Positions 44,169-53,473 of a stretch of DNA of 64,000 bases are shown here, piece by piece (within the stretch, counting starts at the first letter, position 1; the number at the start of each line of letters is the position of its first letter). The DNA is from DASZFV01 sp035549075 (GTDB taxonomy: Bacteria > Myxococcota_A > Polyangia > Fen-1088). The position numbers were made by a program, and so were the translations under genes. The stretch is taken from NCBI GenBank assembly GCA_035549075.1, contig DASZRT010000031.1:1-64000 (forward strand), read 5' to 3'. The notes beneath the pieces are model-generated. The model made no database searches and was not told the DNA's origin. It saw only the letters and a list, made by a program, of their open reading frames with translations.

Positions 44169-45695
44169 GTGCGCACGGCGCTCGCTGGTTTAGCGCTCGC
44201 GTGCGTCTTCACGCGGACGGCCGCGGCCAACGACAAGGGCGCCGATCCTTGTGCCGAGGCGGCCACGACCGCGTGGAAGGCCGTCGAGGCGCGCGGCGGC
44301 GTCGTCCCCGACATCGAGGACGACGGCACGCAGGCGCCGCCGCTGTGGTGGCACTACCCGGGGCCGCGCCGCGCCCTCGAGATCCTGACCGCCGAGGCGC
44401 GCGACGCGAAGGCGGGCCTCTACGCGCACGTCGAGGGCCCCGATCTCGAGGCGGGCGACGTCGTCGTGCGCCCGGCCGGCGTCGGCGCGGGGTCGTGCGG
44501 CCGCATCGCCGTCGTCGCGGGCCGCGCCGAGGGGCGCTGGATCCTGCAGGACGCGAACGTGCCCGAGGACGGCGCCGCGCCGGCCTCGGACGACGCGTTC
44601 TTCTTCGACGGCAAGGCGCTGCGGCCCGAGACGTCCGCGTTTCGCCCGCGCGTCAAGGCCGACAGCACGCTGGGCCACGTGCGCGAGCTCGATCGCGATC
44701 TCACGCACCTCGAGCGCGTCATCGCCGAGCGACCGCCCCTCGTCGCCAAGGGCGCGGGCGACGCCGTCGCGCACAAGGTGCACGAGCTCGTCGACGAGGC
44801 GTGGTCCCTCATGGCCGATCCGGCGTTCGATCTTCAGCGACGCGAGCTCAGCGGCCGGGCGCTCGCGCTCGCGGCCGCGCTCGATTGGCCTGGCGCCGCC
44901 GAGAGCGCCGCCGCCGTGCTCGACGACGTCGTCGCGCGCGCGCCCACGCACGCGGCGCCGTTGGTCGCGCGCGCGAGCGTGTATTTGCTCGCGGGTCAGG
45001 TCGAGCGCGCGCTCACGACGGCCGAAGCGGCCGCGGCGCTGCCCGACGCGCCGGCGCGCGCACATTACGTGCTCGGCCGCGCGCGTCTCGCCGCCGGCAA
45101 GACCGAGCCGGGCCTAGCGGCGCTTCGGCAATATCTGGCCGTCGAGCCGCGCGACCTGCGCGCGAGCCGCATCGTCGCGAGCGGCGGCCGCGACCCGAAG
45201 CTCGCGCCGGCACCAGCGCCGCCCGAGGGCCTCCACTTCGAAGCGAACGCCGAGCACGCCGCCGTCACGAGCGCCGTCGGCTTTCGCGTCGAGTGGCCGA
45301 TCCCCTGGCGCGTCGTCGCCGTCGTGCCGCGCGGGCCGGGCGAAGTTCTTCTGCAGATCCTCACGAGCCGCGTCTTCGACGACCACGGCGAGACGGGGCA
45401 GGGCGCCGTCACGTTGATCGTGCAGCGCCCCGAGGCGGGCCGTCGTGTCGCGGACGTCCTCGCCGAGATGACCAAAGAGGTGCTGCCGCCCGGCAAGCGT
45501 CGCGCGTTGCCGCCGCTCGTCGCCGGCAGCCGTCACGAGGCCTACCGCGTGAAGGACGGGGACGCGCGCGCGGGCGAGGTCACGACGCTCGAGCACGCGG
45601 GCGTCGCGTACTTTCTGTCGCTGGACGCCGAGGCGCGGGCGTACCCGAAGTTGAAGGACGAGTACGCGGCGTTCGTGAAGAGCTTGAAGTTCTAG
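44169..45695 (+). CDS. Exported protein with TPR-like region
   Basis: A 508-aa protein with a signal peptide (ending TAAA, about residue 20). A first domain (about 25-150) contains a GDVVVRPAG ... CGRIAVVAG strand pair. A helical TPR-like middle (about 215-330) and a C-terminal beta-rich domain (about 350-505) follow. The first domain loosely recalls exported NlpC/amidase-like folds, but I cannot identify a catalytic triad. The GTG start lies 1 nt after the phosphoesterase stop, so they are probably co-transcribed. The stop TAG shares the palindrome CTAG with the stop of the convergent TolC-like gene. Confidence 0.83.
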   Translation: MRTALAGLALACVFTRTAAANDKGADPCAEAATTAWKAVEARGGVVPDIEDDGTQAPPLWWHYPGPRRALEILTAEARDAKAGLYAHVEGPDLEAGDVVVRPAGVGAGSCGRIAVVAGRAEGRWILQDANVPEDGAAPASDDAFFFDGKALRPETSAFRPRVKADSTLGHVRELDRDLTHLERVIAERPPLVAKGAGDAVAHKVHELVDEAWSLMADPAFDLQRRELSGRALALAAALDWPGAAESAAAVLDDVVARAPTHAAPLVARASVYLLAGQVERALTTAEAAAALPDAPARAHYVLGRARLAAGKTEPGLAALRQYLAVEPRDLRASRIVASGGRDPKLAPAPAPPEGLHFEANAEHAAVTSAVGFRVEWPIPWRVVAVVPRGPGEVLLQILTSRVFDDHGETGQGAVTLIVQRPEAGRRVADVLAEMTKEVLPPGKRRALPPLVAGSRHEAYRVKDGDARAGEVTTLEHAGVAYFLSLDAEARAYPKLKDEYAAFVKSLKF

Positions 45696-47065
45696 AGGTC
45701 CGTGGCGCCCGTCGCGCGCGTCAGCGCGGCGACGGCGACGTTGTAGTCGAAGACGGCCTGCAGGTAGCGGTAGCGCATGTTGAAGTAGGCGAGCAGGGCG
45801 TCGGTGAGATCCCGCGCCTCGGCGAGGCCGACGGTGAAGTTCTGCGCGACGGCCGAGATCCACGACTTCGCCGCCTTCTCGCCCTTCTGAACGGCCTTGA
45901 CGCGTTCGCCGGCCTCGGTCACCTCGCCGTAGGCCTTGCGAACCTCGAGCGCGATGCCGCCCAGCGCCTCGGTGCGGCGGTAGCCGATCTCGGCGGCCTC
46001 GGCGGCCATGCGATCGGCGCGCGCGAGCTTGGGGCCGAGGTCGAGCTGCATGCGCACGGCGGCGGCGACGCCGAACGACGTGCTGTTGAAGTAGTGCGAC
46101 AGGAACGCGTTCTGCGGGTCGTCGACCTCCTGCGCGCGCGCGAAGGCGCCCGAGCCGATGAGGACGAGGTCGGGGTACTCCTTGCGGCGCTCGAGGTCGG
46201 CGAGCGCGCTCTTCGCCTTGACGGCGTAGTCGAGCAGCTTGGCCTCGGGCCGGTTGTAGCGCGCGAGATCTTCGTAGTACGTGACCGGGTGGTCCTTGAG
46301 CTCGATGGGCAGGAAGTCGTCGTCGTCGACGTCGATGTCGTCGGGCGCCGACGCGCCGAGCAGGGTGCGCAGGCCGTCGCGCGCCAGGCCCTGGCCGCGC
46401 TTCGCCTCGAGGATGCGCGCGTCGACCTCGGCGCGCACCGTGCGCATGCGCAGCTTGTCGGTGACGCTGGCCGTGCCCGTGCCCTTCTCGAGATCGCTCT
46501 CGAGCTTCTTCTGCCCGTCGTCGACGTAGCCCGACCCCGTGTCGAGCATGTCGAGCACGTCGCGCGCGAGCTTCATGCCCCAGTACGCCTTGCGCACGTT
46601 CTGCTCGACGTCGGCGCGCGCGCCCGCCTCTTTTTCCTGCGCGACGCCGACGCCGGCGCGCGCGGCCGCGACGCCCGCCGAGATCTTGCCGAAGTCCCAC
46701 ACGGGCTGGATGAGCTTGACCTCGGTGCGCGTGAAGACGCGGCTCCAGGCGACGTTGGTGATGCTCGCTTCACCGTTCGAGGTCTGCACACAGTTGTTGC
46801 GATCGGGCACGCCGGCTTCGTCGAGGCACTTCACGTTGGGCGACGGCGACAGCACCGACAGCAGGTCGCCCTGCGGCAGCCAGTTGCGCCGCGCCTCGGA
46901 GACTTGCGCCTCCATCGCCGCCGTCGCCGCCTGCGCCGCTTGGATGCCCGGGCTCGCCGCGCGCGCGAGGTCGAGCAGCTCGGGCAGCGTCATCTTCTTC
47001 GCGTGCGCCTCGCGCGCGCCCAGTGACAACAGGAGCGCCGCGATCAACGAATTCGATAGCCGCAT
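45692..47065 (-). CDS. TolC-family outer-membrane factor
   Basis: A 457-aa outer-membrane efflux protein. After a signal peptide (AHAK, about residue 24) it has two repeated OEP modules of long helices (the first begins MTLPELLDLARAASPGI, the second around RTEALGGIALEVRKAY) with NFTVGLAEARDL typical of the TolC equatorial region. No inner-membrane pump or adaptor is encoded next to it, so it may serve a pump elsewhere. A TATAGT box ends 9 nt before the ATG at 47065. Confidence 0.92.
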   Translation of the reverse strand: MRLSNSLIAALLLSLGAREAHAKKMTLPELLDLARAASPGIQAAQAATAAMEAQVSEARRNWLPQGDLLSVLSPSPNVKCLDEAGVPDRNNCVQTSNGEASITNVAWSRVFTRTEVKLIQPVWDFGKISAGVAAARAGVGVAQEKEAGARADVEQNVRKAYWGMKLARDVLDMLDTGSGYVDDGQKKLESDLEKGTGTASVTDKLRMRTVRAEVDARILEAKRGQGLARDGLRTLLGASAPDDIDVDDDDFLPIELKDHPVTYYEDLARYNRPEAKLLDYAVKAKSALADLERRKEYPDLVLIGSGAFARAQEVDDPQNAFLSHYFNSTSFGVAAAVRMQLDLGPKLARADRMAAEAAEIGYRRTEALGGIALEVRKAYGEVTEAGERVKAVQKGEKAAKSWISAVAQNFTVGLAEARDLTDALLAYFNMRYRYLQAVFDYNVAVAALTRATGATDL

Positions 47066-47074
47066 CGGGCAAAG

Positions 47075-47080
47075 ACTATA
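47075..47080 (-). promoter_or_regulatory. -10-like box of the TolC-family gene
   Basis: TATAGT on the minus strand, 9 nt before the ATG at 47065, predicts a leaderless or near-leaderless transcript. No convincing -35 is seen at 17 bp. Confidence 0.35.
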
Positions 47081-47156
47081 CACAGGGCTCCTCGTCGCTG
47101 CGTCGATTGTCGCCGTTGTTTGACCGTGGCGCGCCCGGCGTGTTACCGGCATTCCC

Positions 47157-47663
47157 ATGGCGGTGAAACGCAAGGCGACGCTGAAGAAGACGCCGCGCGC
47201 GTCTCGCGTCGAGACGGCCCAGCTGGTCCTGCCGGGCCTCACCAACACGCACGGCACGATCTTCGGCGGCATCCTCATGCAGTGGATCGACATCGCCGCC
47301 GGCATCGCGTCGTCGCGCCACGCCGGTGGGCCCGTCGTCACGGCGTCGATGGATCGGCTGCACTTCCTGTCGCCCGTGCAGCTGGGCGAGATCGTCGTCC
47401 TGCAGGCGCAGGTGAACTTCGCGGGCAACACGTCGATGGAGGTGGGCGTGCGCGTGTTCGCCGAGAACCAGATCACGTTCGAGCGGCGCCAGACGACGCG
47501 CGCCTACCTGACGTTCGTGGCCGTCGACAGCGAGGGCAGGCCCGTCGCGGTGCCGCCGCTCGTGTGCGAGACCGCCGAGGAGAAGCGCCGGTTCGAGGAC
47601 GCGCAGGTGCGGCGCGCCGTGCGCCTGCGCGAGCGTCGCGCTATGACGAAACGCAATGGCTGA
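47157..47663 (+). CDS. Hotdog-fold acyl-CoA thioesterase
   Basis: A 168-aa protein of the YciA/BACH-like acyl-CoA hydrolase group. The motif NTHGTIFGGILMQWIDIAAGIASSRH is the hotdog helix with the active-site region, followed by VTASMDRLHFLSPVQLGEIV and AYLTFVAVD. It hydrolyses acyl-CoA to free CoA and fatty acid. The chain length is not predictable. It overlaps the start of the next gene by 8 nt. Confidence 0.93.
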   Translation: MAVKRKATLKKTPRASRVETAQLVLPGLTNTHGTIFGGILMQWIDIAAGIASSRHAGGPVVTASMDRLHFLSPVQLGEIVVLQAQVNFAGNTSMEVGVRVFAENQITFERRQTTRAYLTFVAVDSEGRPVAVPPLVCETAEEKRRFEDAQVRRAVRLRERRAMTKRNG

Positions 47664-48618
47664 GACGAGCGACGTCGGTTTGCTGAAGACGGGCGCCGTG
47701 CTCCACGGCGGGCACGAGCGCGAGCTCGTCGTCGCGCGCGGCGCCGATCGCGTGCGCTTCCTGCACAGCATCGTCACGGGTGACGTCGCGGGCACGCCGG
47801 TCGGTGGCGGCGCGCGCTCGGCGCTGCTGACGCCCAAGGGCCACATGGTGGCCGACCTGATGATCTTCGCGCGGCCCGAAGACCTCTGGATCGTCGTGCC
47901 GGCCGGGCAGGGCGACGCGACGGCGGCGGCGCTCACGCGCTACGCGATCATGGACGACTTCGCGGCCGTGCGGAAGCCGGGCTTCACGCAGCTGTCGGTG
48001 CTGGGACCCGCGGCGGGTCGCGCCCTCGTCGAAGCCGGGATCGTCCCGAGCGAGGCGGCGTTGCCGGGGCCGGCGACGTTCGCGCACGCCGACGTCGAGA
48101 CGTTCGGCGAGCTCTGGATCGTGCGCGTGCACGAGCTGGGCGCCGACGGCTACTGGGTCGCGGGCGCCTTCGACGCGCTCGCGGCGCGCCACGCGCTCGA
48201 GGCGAAGGTTCCCGAGCTCGCCGCGCCGGCGGTCGAAGCGGCGCGCGTCGTCGCCCTCGAAGGCCGCTGGGGCGCCGAGATCACGCCCGACTACTTCCCC
48301 ATGGAGGTCGGCCTCACGGGCGCGATCGACTACACGAAGGGCTGCTACCTCGGCCAAGAGCCGATCGTCCGCTTGCGCGACCGCGGCCACATCAATTGGC
48401 GTCTCGTGCAGCTCGAGGTCTCGGGCGAAGCGTCGGCGGGCGACGCCCTGGCGACCGACACCAAGCCGAAGGCCGGCAAGATCACGACCGCCGCCCGCTT
48501 CCCCGGCGGCCGCGCCGTCGCGCTCGCGATGCTCCATGTGAGCGTCCCGGTCGGCGGCGAGGTCAAGGTCAAGCACGGCGACGGTGCGCTGGACGCTCGC
48601 GTCGCGCAAAGCGTGTAG
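47656..48618 (+). CDS. ygfZ: YgfZ/GcvT-domain folate-binding protein
   Basis: A 320-aa tetrahydrofolate-dependent protein needed for repair or assembly of some iron-sulfur enzymes. The signature KGCYLGQE with the conserved Cys, followed by RLRDRGH, is at about residues 230-248. The N-terminal LHSIVTGDV and TPKGHMVADL segments match the family. It starts within the end of the thioesterase gene and probably forms an operon with it. Confidence 0.93.
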   Translation: MAETSDVGLLKTGAVLHGGHERELVVARGADRVRFLHSIVTGDVAGTPVGGGARSALLTPKGHMVADLMIFARPEDLWIVVPAGQGDATAAALTRYAIMDDFAAVRKPGFTQLSVLGPAAGRALVEAGIVPSEAALPGPATFAHADVETFGELWIVRVHELGADGYWVAGAFDALAARHALEAKVPELAAPAVEAARVVALEGRWGAEITPDYFPMEVGLTGAIDYTKGCYLGQEPIVRLRDRGHINWRLVQLEVSGEASAGDALATDTKPKAGKITTAARFPGGRAVALAMLHVSVPVGGEVKVKHGDGALDARVAQSV

Positions 48619-48646
48619 TTGACACGGCGGCGCAGAACCGTTTAGC
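48619..48646 (+). promoter_or_regulatory. Promoter of the 50-aa basic protein gene
   Basis: TTGACA (48619-48624), a 16-bp spacer and TTTAGC (48641-48646) precede the ATG at 48656 by 9 nt, so the transcript would be near-leaderless. The first T of the -35 lies 1 nt after the ygfZ stop. Confidence 0.5.
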
Positions 48647-48655
48647 TGCGCACCC

Positions 48656-48808
48656 ATGGGTAGACGAGACAACCGGCGCTCGATGAAAATGCGCCGCCGC
48701 ATCAGCCAGAAGAAGCTCAAGGCGCGCACGAAGCGCAAGCGCGTCGCCAACGCGAAGGCGCCGGCCGCCAAGCCCGCTGCGAAGAAAAAGTCCGCCGCGA
48801 AGGAGTAG
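48656..48808 (+). CDS. Small highly basic protein
   Basis: A 50-aa protein starting MGRRDNRRSMKMRRRISQKK and ending in Lys/Ala-rich repeats. About half its residues are Lys or Arg. It has its own promoter-like boxes (TTGACA-N16-TTTAGC), 9 nt before the ATG. I infer a nucleic-acid- or ribosome-associated role from composition alone. It is separate from ygfZ (stop 48618) and mutS (start 48832). Coding is supported by the sense of its start and stop and by the amino-acid bias, but a search for homologues would be decisive. Confidence 0.72.
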   Translation: MGRRDNRRSMKMRRRISQKKLKARTKRKRVANAKAPAAKPAAKKKSAAKE

Positions 48809-48831
48809 CGCGCATTGGCGCTCCGCGCGTC

Positions 48832-51540
48832 GTGACCGCCGCCGCCGCTCCCACGGCGCTCATGCGCCAGTACCTCGACGTCAAGGCGAGGTACCCGGAC
48901 GCGATCGTCTTCTTCCGCCTCGGGGACTTCTACGAGATGTTCTACGAGGACGCGACGTACGTCGCGAAGACGCTCGGGCTCACGCTCACGACGCGCGACA
49001 AAGGGAAGGAAGACCCCGTGCCGATGTGCGGGGTGCCGCACCACGCGGTGCGGACGTACCTCGTCAAGCTGACCGAGCTCGGCCACCGCGTCGCGCTCTG
49101 CGAGCAGCTCGAGGATCCGAAGTCGGTCCGCGGCATCGTCAAGCGCGACGTCGTCCGCGTCGTCACGCCGGGCGTGAACCTCGACGAGCAGTCGCTCGAG
49201 CCGCGCGAGCCGTCGTTCGTCGCGGCCGCGATCGGCGACGGGCGTCGCGGCTACGGCCTCGCGTTCCTCGACGTCTCGACGGGCGACTTCCACGCGACCG
49301 AGGCGTCCAGCGCCGAGGCGCTCGTCGATGAGCTCGCGCGCGCCGAACCGAAGGAGCTCGTGCTGGGCGACGGCGCGGCCGACCCCAGCGACGGCGAGCT
49401 CGCGCAGCTCTTGCGCCGCGCCTACCCGCGCGTGCCGCAAGCGCGCGCGCCTGGCGGCGGCAGCGCCGCGGCGACGTTGCGCGCGACGCTGCGGGCCGGC
49501 TACGACGACACGGTCGTCGAACGCACGCCGCTCGCCGCGGCCGCGGCGGCGCGCGTGCGCGAGTACGCGCGCGCGACGCAGCCGGGCGCCGCGCTGCCCG
49601 TCACGCGGCTCGACGTCTACCGCCGCGCCGACACGCTCGTGCTCGACGAGCAGGCGCGCGCTCACCTCGAGCTCACCGAGTCGCTGCAGACACGCAAGCG
49701 GCAGGGCTCGCTCCTCGACGTCATCGACGAGACGCGCTCGGCGATGGGCGGCCGTTTGCTGCGGCGCTGGCTGCTGTTCCCGCTCGTCGACGTCGCGGCG
49801 ATTCGGCGGCGGCACGACGCCGTCGAGCGGCTCGTGGGCGCGCACGAGGCGCGCGACCGCATCCGCGCGCAGCTGGGCGAGATCGCCGACCTCGAACGGC
49901 TCGTGGGCCGCGCGCGCCTCGGCGTCGCGACGCCGCGCGATCTCGCCGTGCTGGGCCGCTCGCTCGCGGGTCTGCCCGCGCTCGTCGCCGCCCTCGACGA
50001 CGCGCGCGCCGCCGAGCTCGTCGGCGACGACGACGATCTGCTGCGCCTCGGCGACGCGAACGAACCGGGCGGTGGCCTCGGCGCCGATCTGGCCGAGACG
50101 CTCACGCGCACGCTGCGTCCTGATTCGCCCGCGACGACGAAAGAGGGCGGCTACGTCGCGGCCGGGATCTCGGCCGAGCTGGACGATCTCGTCGCCATCG
50201 CGAGCGGCGGCCGCGAGCGCCTCTCCGCGATCGAGACGCGCGAGCGCGAGCGCACGGGCATCCCGTCGCTCAAGGTGAAGTTCAACAACGTCTTCGGCTA
50301 CTACATCGAGGTCACGCGCGCGAACCTCGCCAAGGGCGACGTGCCCGCCGACTACACGCGCAAGCAGACCGTCGCCAACGCCGAGCGCTTCGTCACGCCC
50401 GAGCTCGCCGACTTCGAGCAGAAGATCCTCACGGCCGACGAGCGGCGGGTCGCGCTCGAGCTCGAGATCTTCGGCCGCCTGCGTGACGAGGTCGCCGCCG
50501 CCGACGAGCGCCTGCTGGCGCTCGCGGCCCGCGTCGCCGCCGTCGACGCGCTCGCGTCGCTGGCCGAGGTCGCGCACCGCGCCGGCTACTGCCGCCCCGT
50601 CGTCGACGAGTCGGGCGTCGTCGAGCTCGCCGACGCGCGCCACCCCGTCGTCGAGCGCCTCGCCGCCGCCGGCGCCTTCGTGCCGAATGATCTGCGCCTC
50701 GATCCCGCGGCCGAGCAGGTCCTCGTCGTCACGGGCCCCAACATGGCGGGCAAGTCGACGCTCATCCGGCAGGTGGGCCTCACGGTGATCCTCGCGCAGA
50801 TGGGCTCGTTCGTGCCGGCGCGCGCCGCGCGCATCGGCGTGTGCGATCGCGTGTTCACGCGCGTGGGCGCGGGCGACAACCTCGCGCGCGGCGAGTCGAC
50901 GTTCCTGGTCGAGATGCGCGAGACGGCGCACATCCTGCGCTACGCGACGCCGCGCAGCCTCGTGATCCTCGACGAGATCGGGCGCGGGACGTCGACCTAC
51001 GACGGCGTCTCGATCGCCTGGGCCGTCGCCGAGCACCTGCACGATCGCGTCGGCGCGAAGACGCTGTTCGCGACGCACTACCACGAGCTGACGGCGCTCA
51101 CGGCGACGCACGCGCGCGTGCGCAACGCGAGCGTCGCCGCGAGCGAGTGGAAGGGCGAGGTCGTCTTCCTGCGCAAGCTCCAGCCGGGCGGCGCGAGCCG
51201 CTCGTTCGGCGTCGAGGTCGCGAAGCTCGCGGGGCTGCCGCCCGCCGTCGTCGAACGCGCGCGCGCGATCCTGCGCACGCTCGAGAGCCAAGGCGACGCC
51301 GGCGCCGACACGCCGCGCGCCGTCGTGCCCGCGAGCGTCACGCCCGCGCCGCAGCTCGGCCTGTTCGCGCCCACGCCGCCGCCGGCGCCCGCGCCGCCGC
51401 CAACCCCGAGCGGTCCGCCGCCCGAGGTCGTCGCCGAGATCTTGACGACGCTCGGCGCGATCGACGTCGACGATCTGTCGCCGCGCGCCGCGCACGACGT
51501 GCTCGCGCAGCTGACAAAGAAGTTGACGACCCCACGGTAA
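48832..51540 (+). CDS. mutS: DNA mismatch repair protein MutS
   Basis: A 902-aa mismatch-recognition ATPase. The N-terminal mismatch-binding domain carries the Phe-x-Glu motif (RLGDFYEMFYED, about residues 28-39). The connector, lever and clamp domains follow, with FNNVFGYYIEV near the clamp. The ATPase domain has Walker A TGPNMAGKSTLIRQVG, DEIGRGTSTYDG (Walker B) and ATHYHELT. The last 120 residues include a Pro-rich linker and a short C-terminal helix bundle. GTG 48832 is used. An in-frame ATG at 48862 (Met11) is an alternative. The length is normal for the family (about 850-900). Confidence 0.97.
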   Translation: MTAAAAPTALMRQYLDVKARYPDAIVFFRLGDFYEMFYEDATYVAKTLGLTLTTRDKGKEDPVPMCGVPHHAVRTYLVKLTELGHRVALCEQLEDPKSVRGIVKRDVVRVVTPGVNLDEQSLEPREPSFVAAAIGDGRRGYGLAFLDVSTGDFHATEASSAEALVDELARAEPKELVLGDGAADPSDGELAQLLRRAYPRVPQARAPGGGSAAATLRATLRAGYDDTVVERTPLAAAAAARVREYARATQPGAALPVTRLDVYRRADTLVLDEQARAHLELTESLQTRKRQGSLLDVIDETRSAMGGRLLRRWLLFPLVDVAAIRRRHDAVERLVGAHEARDRIRAQLGEIADLERLVGRARLGVATPRDLAVLGRSLAGLPALVAALDDARAAELVGDDDDLLRLGDANEPGGGLGADLAETLTRTLRPDSPATTKEGGYVAAGISAELDDLVAIASGGRERLSAIETRERERTGIPSLKVKFNNVFGYYIEVTRANLAKGDVPADYTRKQTVANAERFVTPELADFEQKILTADERRVALELEIFGRLRDEVAAADERLLALAARVAAVDALASLAEVAHRAGYCRPVVDESGVVELADARHPVVERLAAAGAFVPNDLRLDPAAEQVLVVTGPNMAGKSTLIRQVGLTVILAQMGSFVPARAARIGVCDRVFTRVGAGDNLARGESTFLVEMRETAHILRYATPRSLVILDEIGRGTSTYDGVSIAWAVAEHLHDRVGAKTLFATHYHELTALTATHARVRNASVAASEWKGEVVFLRKLQPGGASRSFGVEVAKLAGLPPAVVERARAILRTLESQGDAGADTPRAVVPASVTPAPQLGLFAPTPPPAPAPPPTPSGPPPEVVAEILTTLGAIDVDDLSPRAAHDVLAQLTKKLTTPR

Positions 51541-51583
51541 CGTCGTCCAAACTTGTGTACGCGCGGCTCTCGCGCGGCCGTCG

Positions 51584-52357
51584 ATGCTGGTCTTTCGCCG
51601 TCTGTGCCTGATCGCCGTCTTGGTCGTCGTCCCCCAATTCGTTTCGATTGTGGGGCACGCCAAGCCGCGTCCCGTCGCCGCGACCAGCGCCAAGAAGAAG
51701 CCCAAGGTCCCGAAGAACGCGCCGGTCGTTCTTTACTCGGTGAACCACCACGACACGCTGTCGATCCGCATGCGCGACGCGCAGGGCCGGCCCGTGCCGT
51801 GGCGCCCGCAGCAAAAGCGCTTCGACAAGTTCCTGCGCTGCCACTACACGAACCAGCAGCACGCGATGAACCCGCGCCTGATGCGGCTCTTGTACCAAAC
51901 GGGCCATCACTGGCCGGGCCGGCGCCTCGAGGTCGTGTCGGGCTACCGCAGCCCGTCGGTCGCCAAGAACCCGCACAGCCCGCACATGCTGGGCCTCGCC
52001 TGCGACTTCCGCGTCGTCGGCGTCAAGAACACGGAGCTGCGTGATTATCTGCGACGCAACCTGCAGAAGGTCGGCGTCGGCTACTACCCAAACTCGTCGT
52101 TCGTGCACCTCGATGTCCGCAAGGATCGCTCGGCGTTCTGGATCGACTACTCGGGCCCGGGCGAGCGCGCCGTCTATTCGCAGACGCCCGACGCCGACCT
52201 GAAGTCGGGCCGCGCCGACCAGTACCACCCGACGAAGATCGGCGAGGAGTTCCTCGACGACGCGCCCGCCGCGCCCGGCCCGCCGCCCGTCGGTGCGCCT
52301 TCGGGGGGACCGACGGCCGTCGCGGGCGCCAGCGCGCCGCCGACTGCGCCCCCCTGA
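51584..52357 (+). CDS. YcbK/DUF882-type exported peptidase
   Basis: A 257-aa protein with a signal peptide (cleavage near residue 26). A zinc D,D-peptidase-like domain (about 85-190) has GYRSPSVAKN, HSPHMLGLACDFRV (zinc His and Asp) and VHLDVR (second His), as in the M15/YcbK/MepK group that trims or hydrolyses peptidoglycan cross-links. The C-terminus is Pro/Ala/Gly-rich. It starts 43 nt after mutS. Confidence 0.88.
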   Translation: MLVFRRLCLIAVLVVVPQFVSIVGHAKPRPVAATSAKKKPKVPKNAPVVLYSVNHHDTLSIRMRDAQGRPVPWRPQQKRFDKFLRCHYTNQQHAMNPRLMRLLYQTGHHWPGRRLEVVSGYRSPSVAKNPHSPHMLGLACDFRVVGVKNTELRDYLRRNLQKVGVGYYPNSSFVHLDVRKDRSAFWIDYSGPGERAVYSQTPDADLKSGRADQYHPTKIGEEFLDDAPAAPGPPPVGAPSGGPTAVAGASAPPTAPP

Positions 52358-52411
52358 GTTTCGACTGTGTTAAGTTCCGCGCTCACCTCGGAACGGCTCA
52401 AGGAGGCCTCG

Positions 52412-53473
52412 GTGGATCACAAGAGGACATTCGGTTCGTTTTCGATCGCGCTGGCGCTCGCCGCCGTCGGTCTCTCGGGCTCGCCGGCGTTTGCCAAGCC
52501 CAAACGCAAAGGCGGCGAGAGCGCCGCGCCGACCGCGAGCGCCGCCGAGGTCAACAAGCTCAAGGCCGTGCGCCTGGGCGATCCGAAGGCGGGCACCTTC
52601 AAGTGGGGCATGAAGCCCGAAGAGATCCTCGCGCAGGTGCAGAAGTCGATCGACGCGAAGTACGTCGAGCGCATCGAGAAGGCGTCGCAGGATCCCGGCA
52701 AGCAGCAGCGCATCCGCGACGAGAAGGAGCGCGAGTTCCAGGCCGTCAAGAAGAGCTACACGAAGTTCGAGGGCAACAAGACCGGCTGGGACGTCTCGAT
52801 CATCGGCCAGGAGTTCGAGCAGAACACGGGCGAGGCCGTCATCGTCACGAAGGAAGACATCTGGACGCGCTACTTCTTCTTCTTCGAAGACGGGCTCTAC
52901 AAGATGTTCCTCGCGTTCAACAAGGACGCGCTCGAGGGTAAGAGCTTCGAGGAGTTCGGGCAGGGCATGCAGGCGAAGTACGGCAAGGCCAAAGAGGTCT
53001 ACCGCGACGAGAAGACGAAGGGCGGCGTGCGCCACGTGCTCGACCACTACGAGTGGAGCGCGGGCGGCGATCGCCTGCGCCTCGTCGACCGCTCGGAGTT
53101 CTACGGCGTCTACTGCCTCGTGCTCTTCGACGGCGGCACGGCGACGCGCCTCGCCGAGCGCCGCAAGATCGTGAACCCGGGCGGCGAGCACCACGACTCG
53201 CTCGTCGAGGCCGTCACGGCCAAGGAAGACAACAGCCGCGACGCGAACGACAACATCATCGATCGACTCACCGGCAAAGAGACGAAGAAGCCCGGCGAAG
53301 AAGACAAGCACGCCGACATCGTCGTCCCGTCGCCCACGCACAACGGCCCCACGCCCGCCGAGGTCAACGCGAAGTCGACGCCGAGCAGCCCGTCGTCGAG
53401 CCCCGAGAAGGAATCGCCCAAGAAGAAGGGCGCCAACAAGAAGAACGACGCCCTCGACGGCCTCGAGCTCTAG
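52412..53473 (+). CDS. Exported Lys/Glu-rich protein
   Basis: A 353-aa protein with a Sec signal peptide (PAFAK, about residue 27). A compact domain (about 50-260) begins with FKWGMKPEEILAQVQ and includes alternating strands (DVSIIGQEFEQN, TRYFFFFEDGLYKMF). A Ser/Pro/Lys-rich tail ends in KKNDALDGLEL. I do not recognise the fold. The ribosome-binding site AAGGAGG is 6 nt before GTG 52412, making that start secure. It is separated from the DUF882 gene by 54 nt and probably transcribed with it. Confidence 0.85.
   Translation: MDHKRTFGSFSIALALAAVGLSGSPAFAKPKRKGGESAAPTASAAEVNKLKAVRLGDPKAGTFKWGMKPEEILAQVQKSIDAKYVERIEKASQDPGKQQRIRDEKEREFQAVKKSYTKFEGNKTGWDVSIIGQEFEQNTGEAVIVTKEDIWTRYFFFFEDGLYKMFLAFNKDALEGKSFEEFGQGMQAKYGKAKEVYRDEKTKGGVRHVLDHYEWSAGGDRLRLVDRSEFYGVYCLVLFDGGTATRLAERRKIVNPGGEHHDSLVEAVTAKEDNSRDANDNIIDRLTGKETKKPGEEDKHADIVVPSPTHNGPTPAEVNAKSTPSSPSSSPEKESPKKKGANKKNDALDGLEL

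Noticed and set aside
47641..51705. A 1354-codon open frame on the minus strand opposite mutS
   Set aside because: It covers ygfZ and mutS antisense. The composition is the Arg/Asp/Val-rich pattern of a reverse-complement frame, with no domain.
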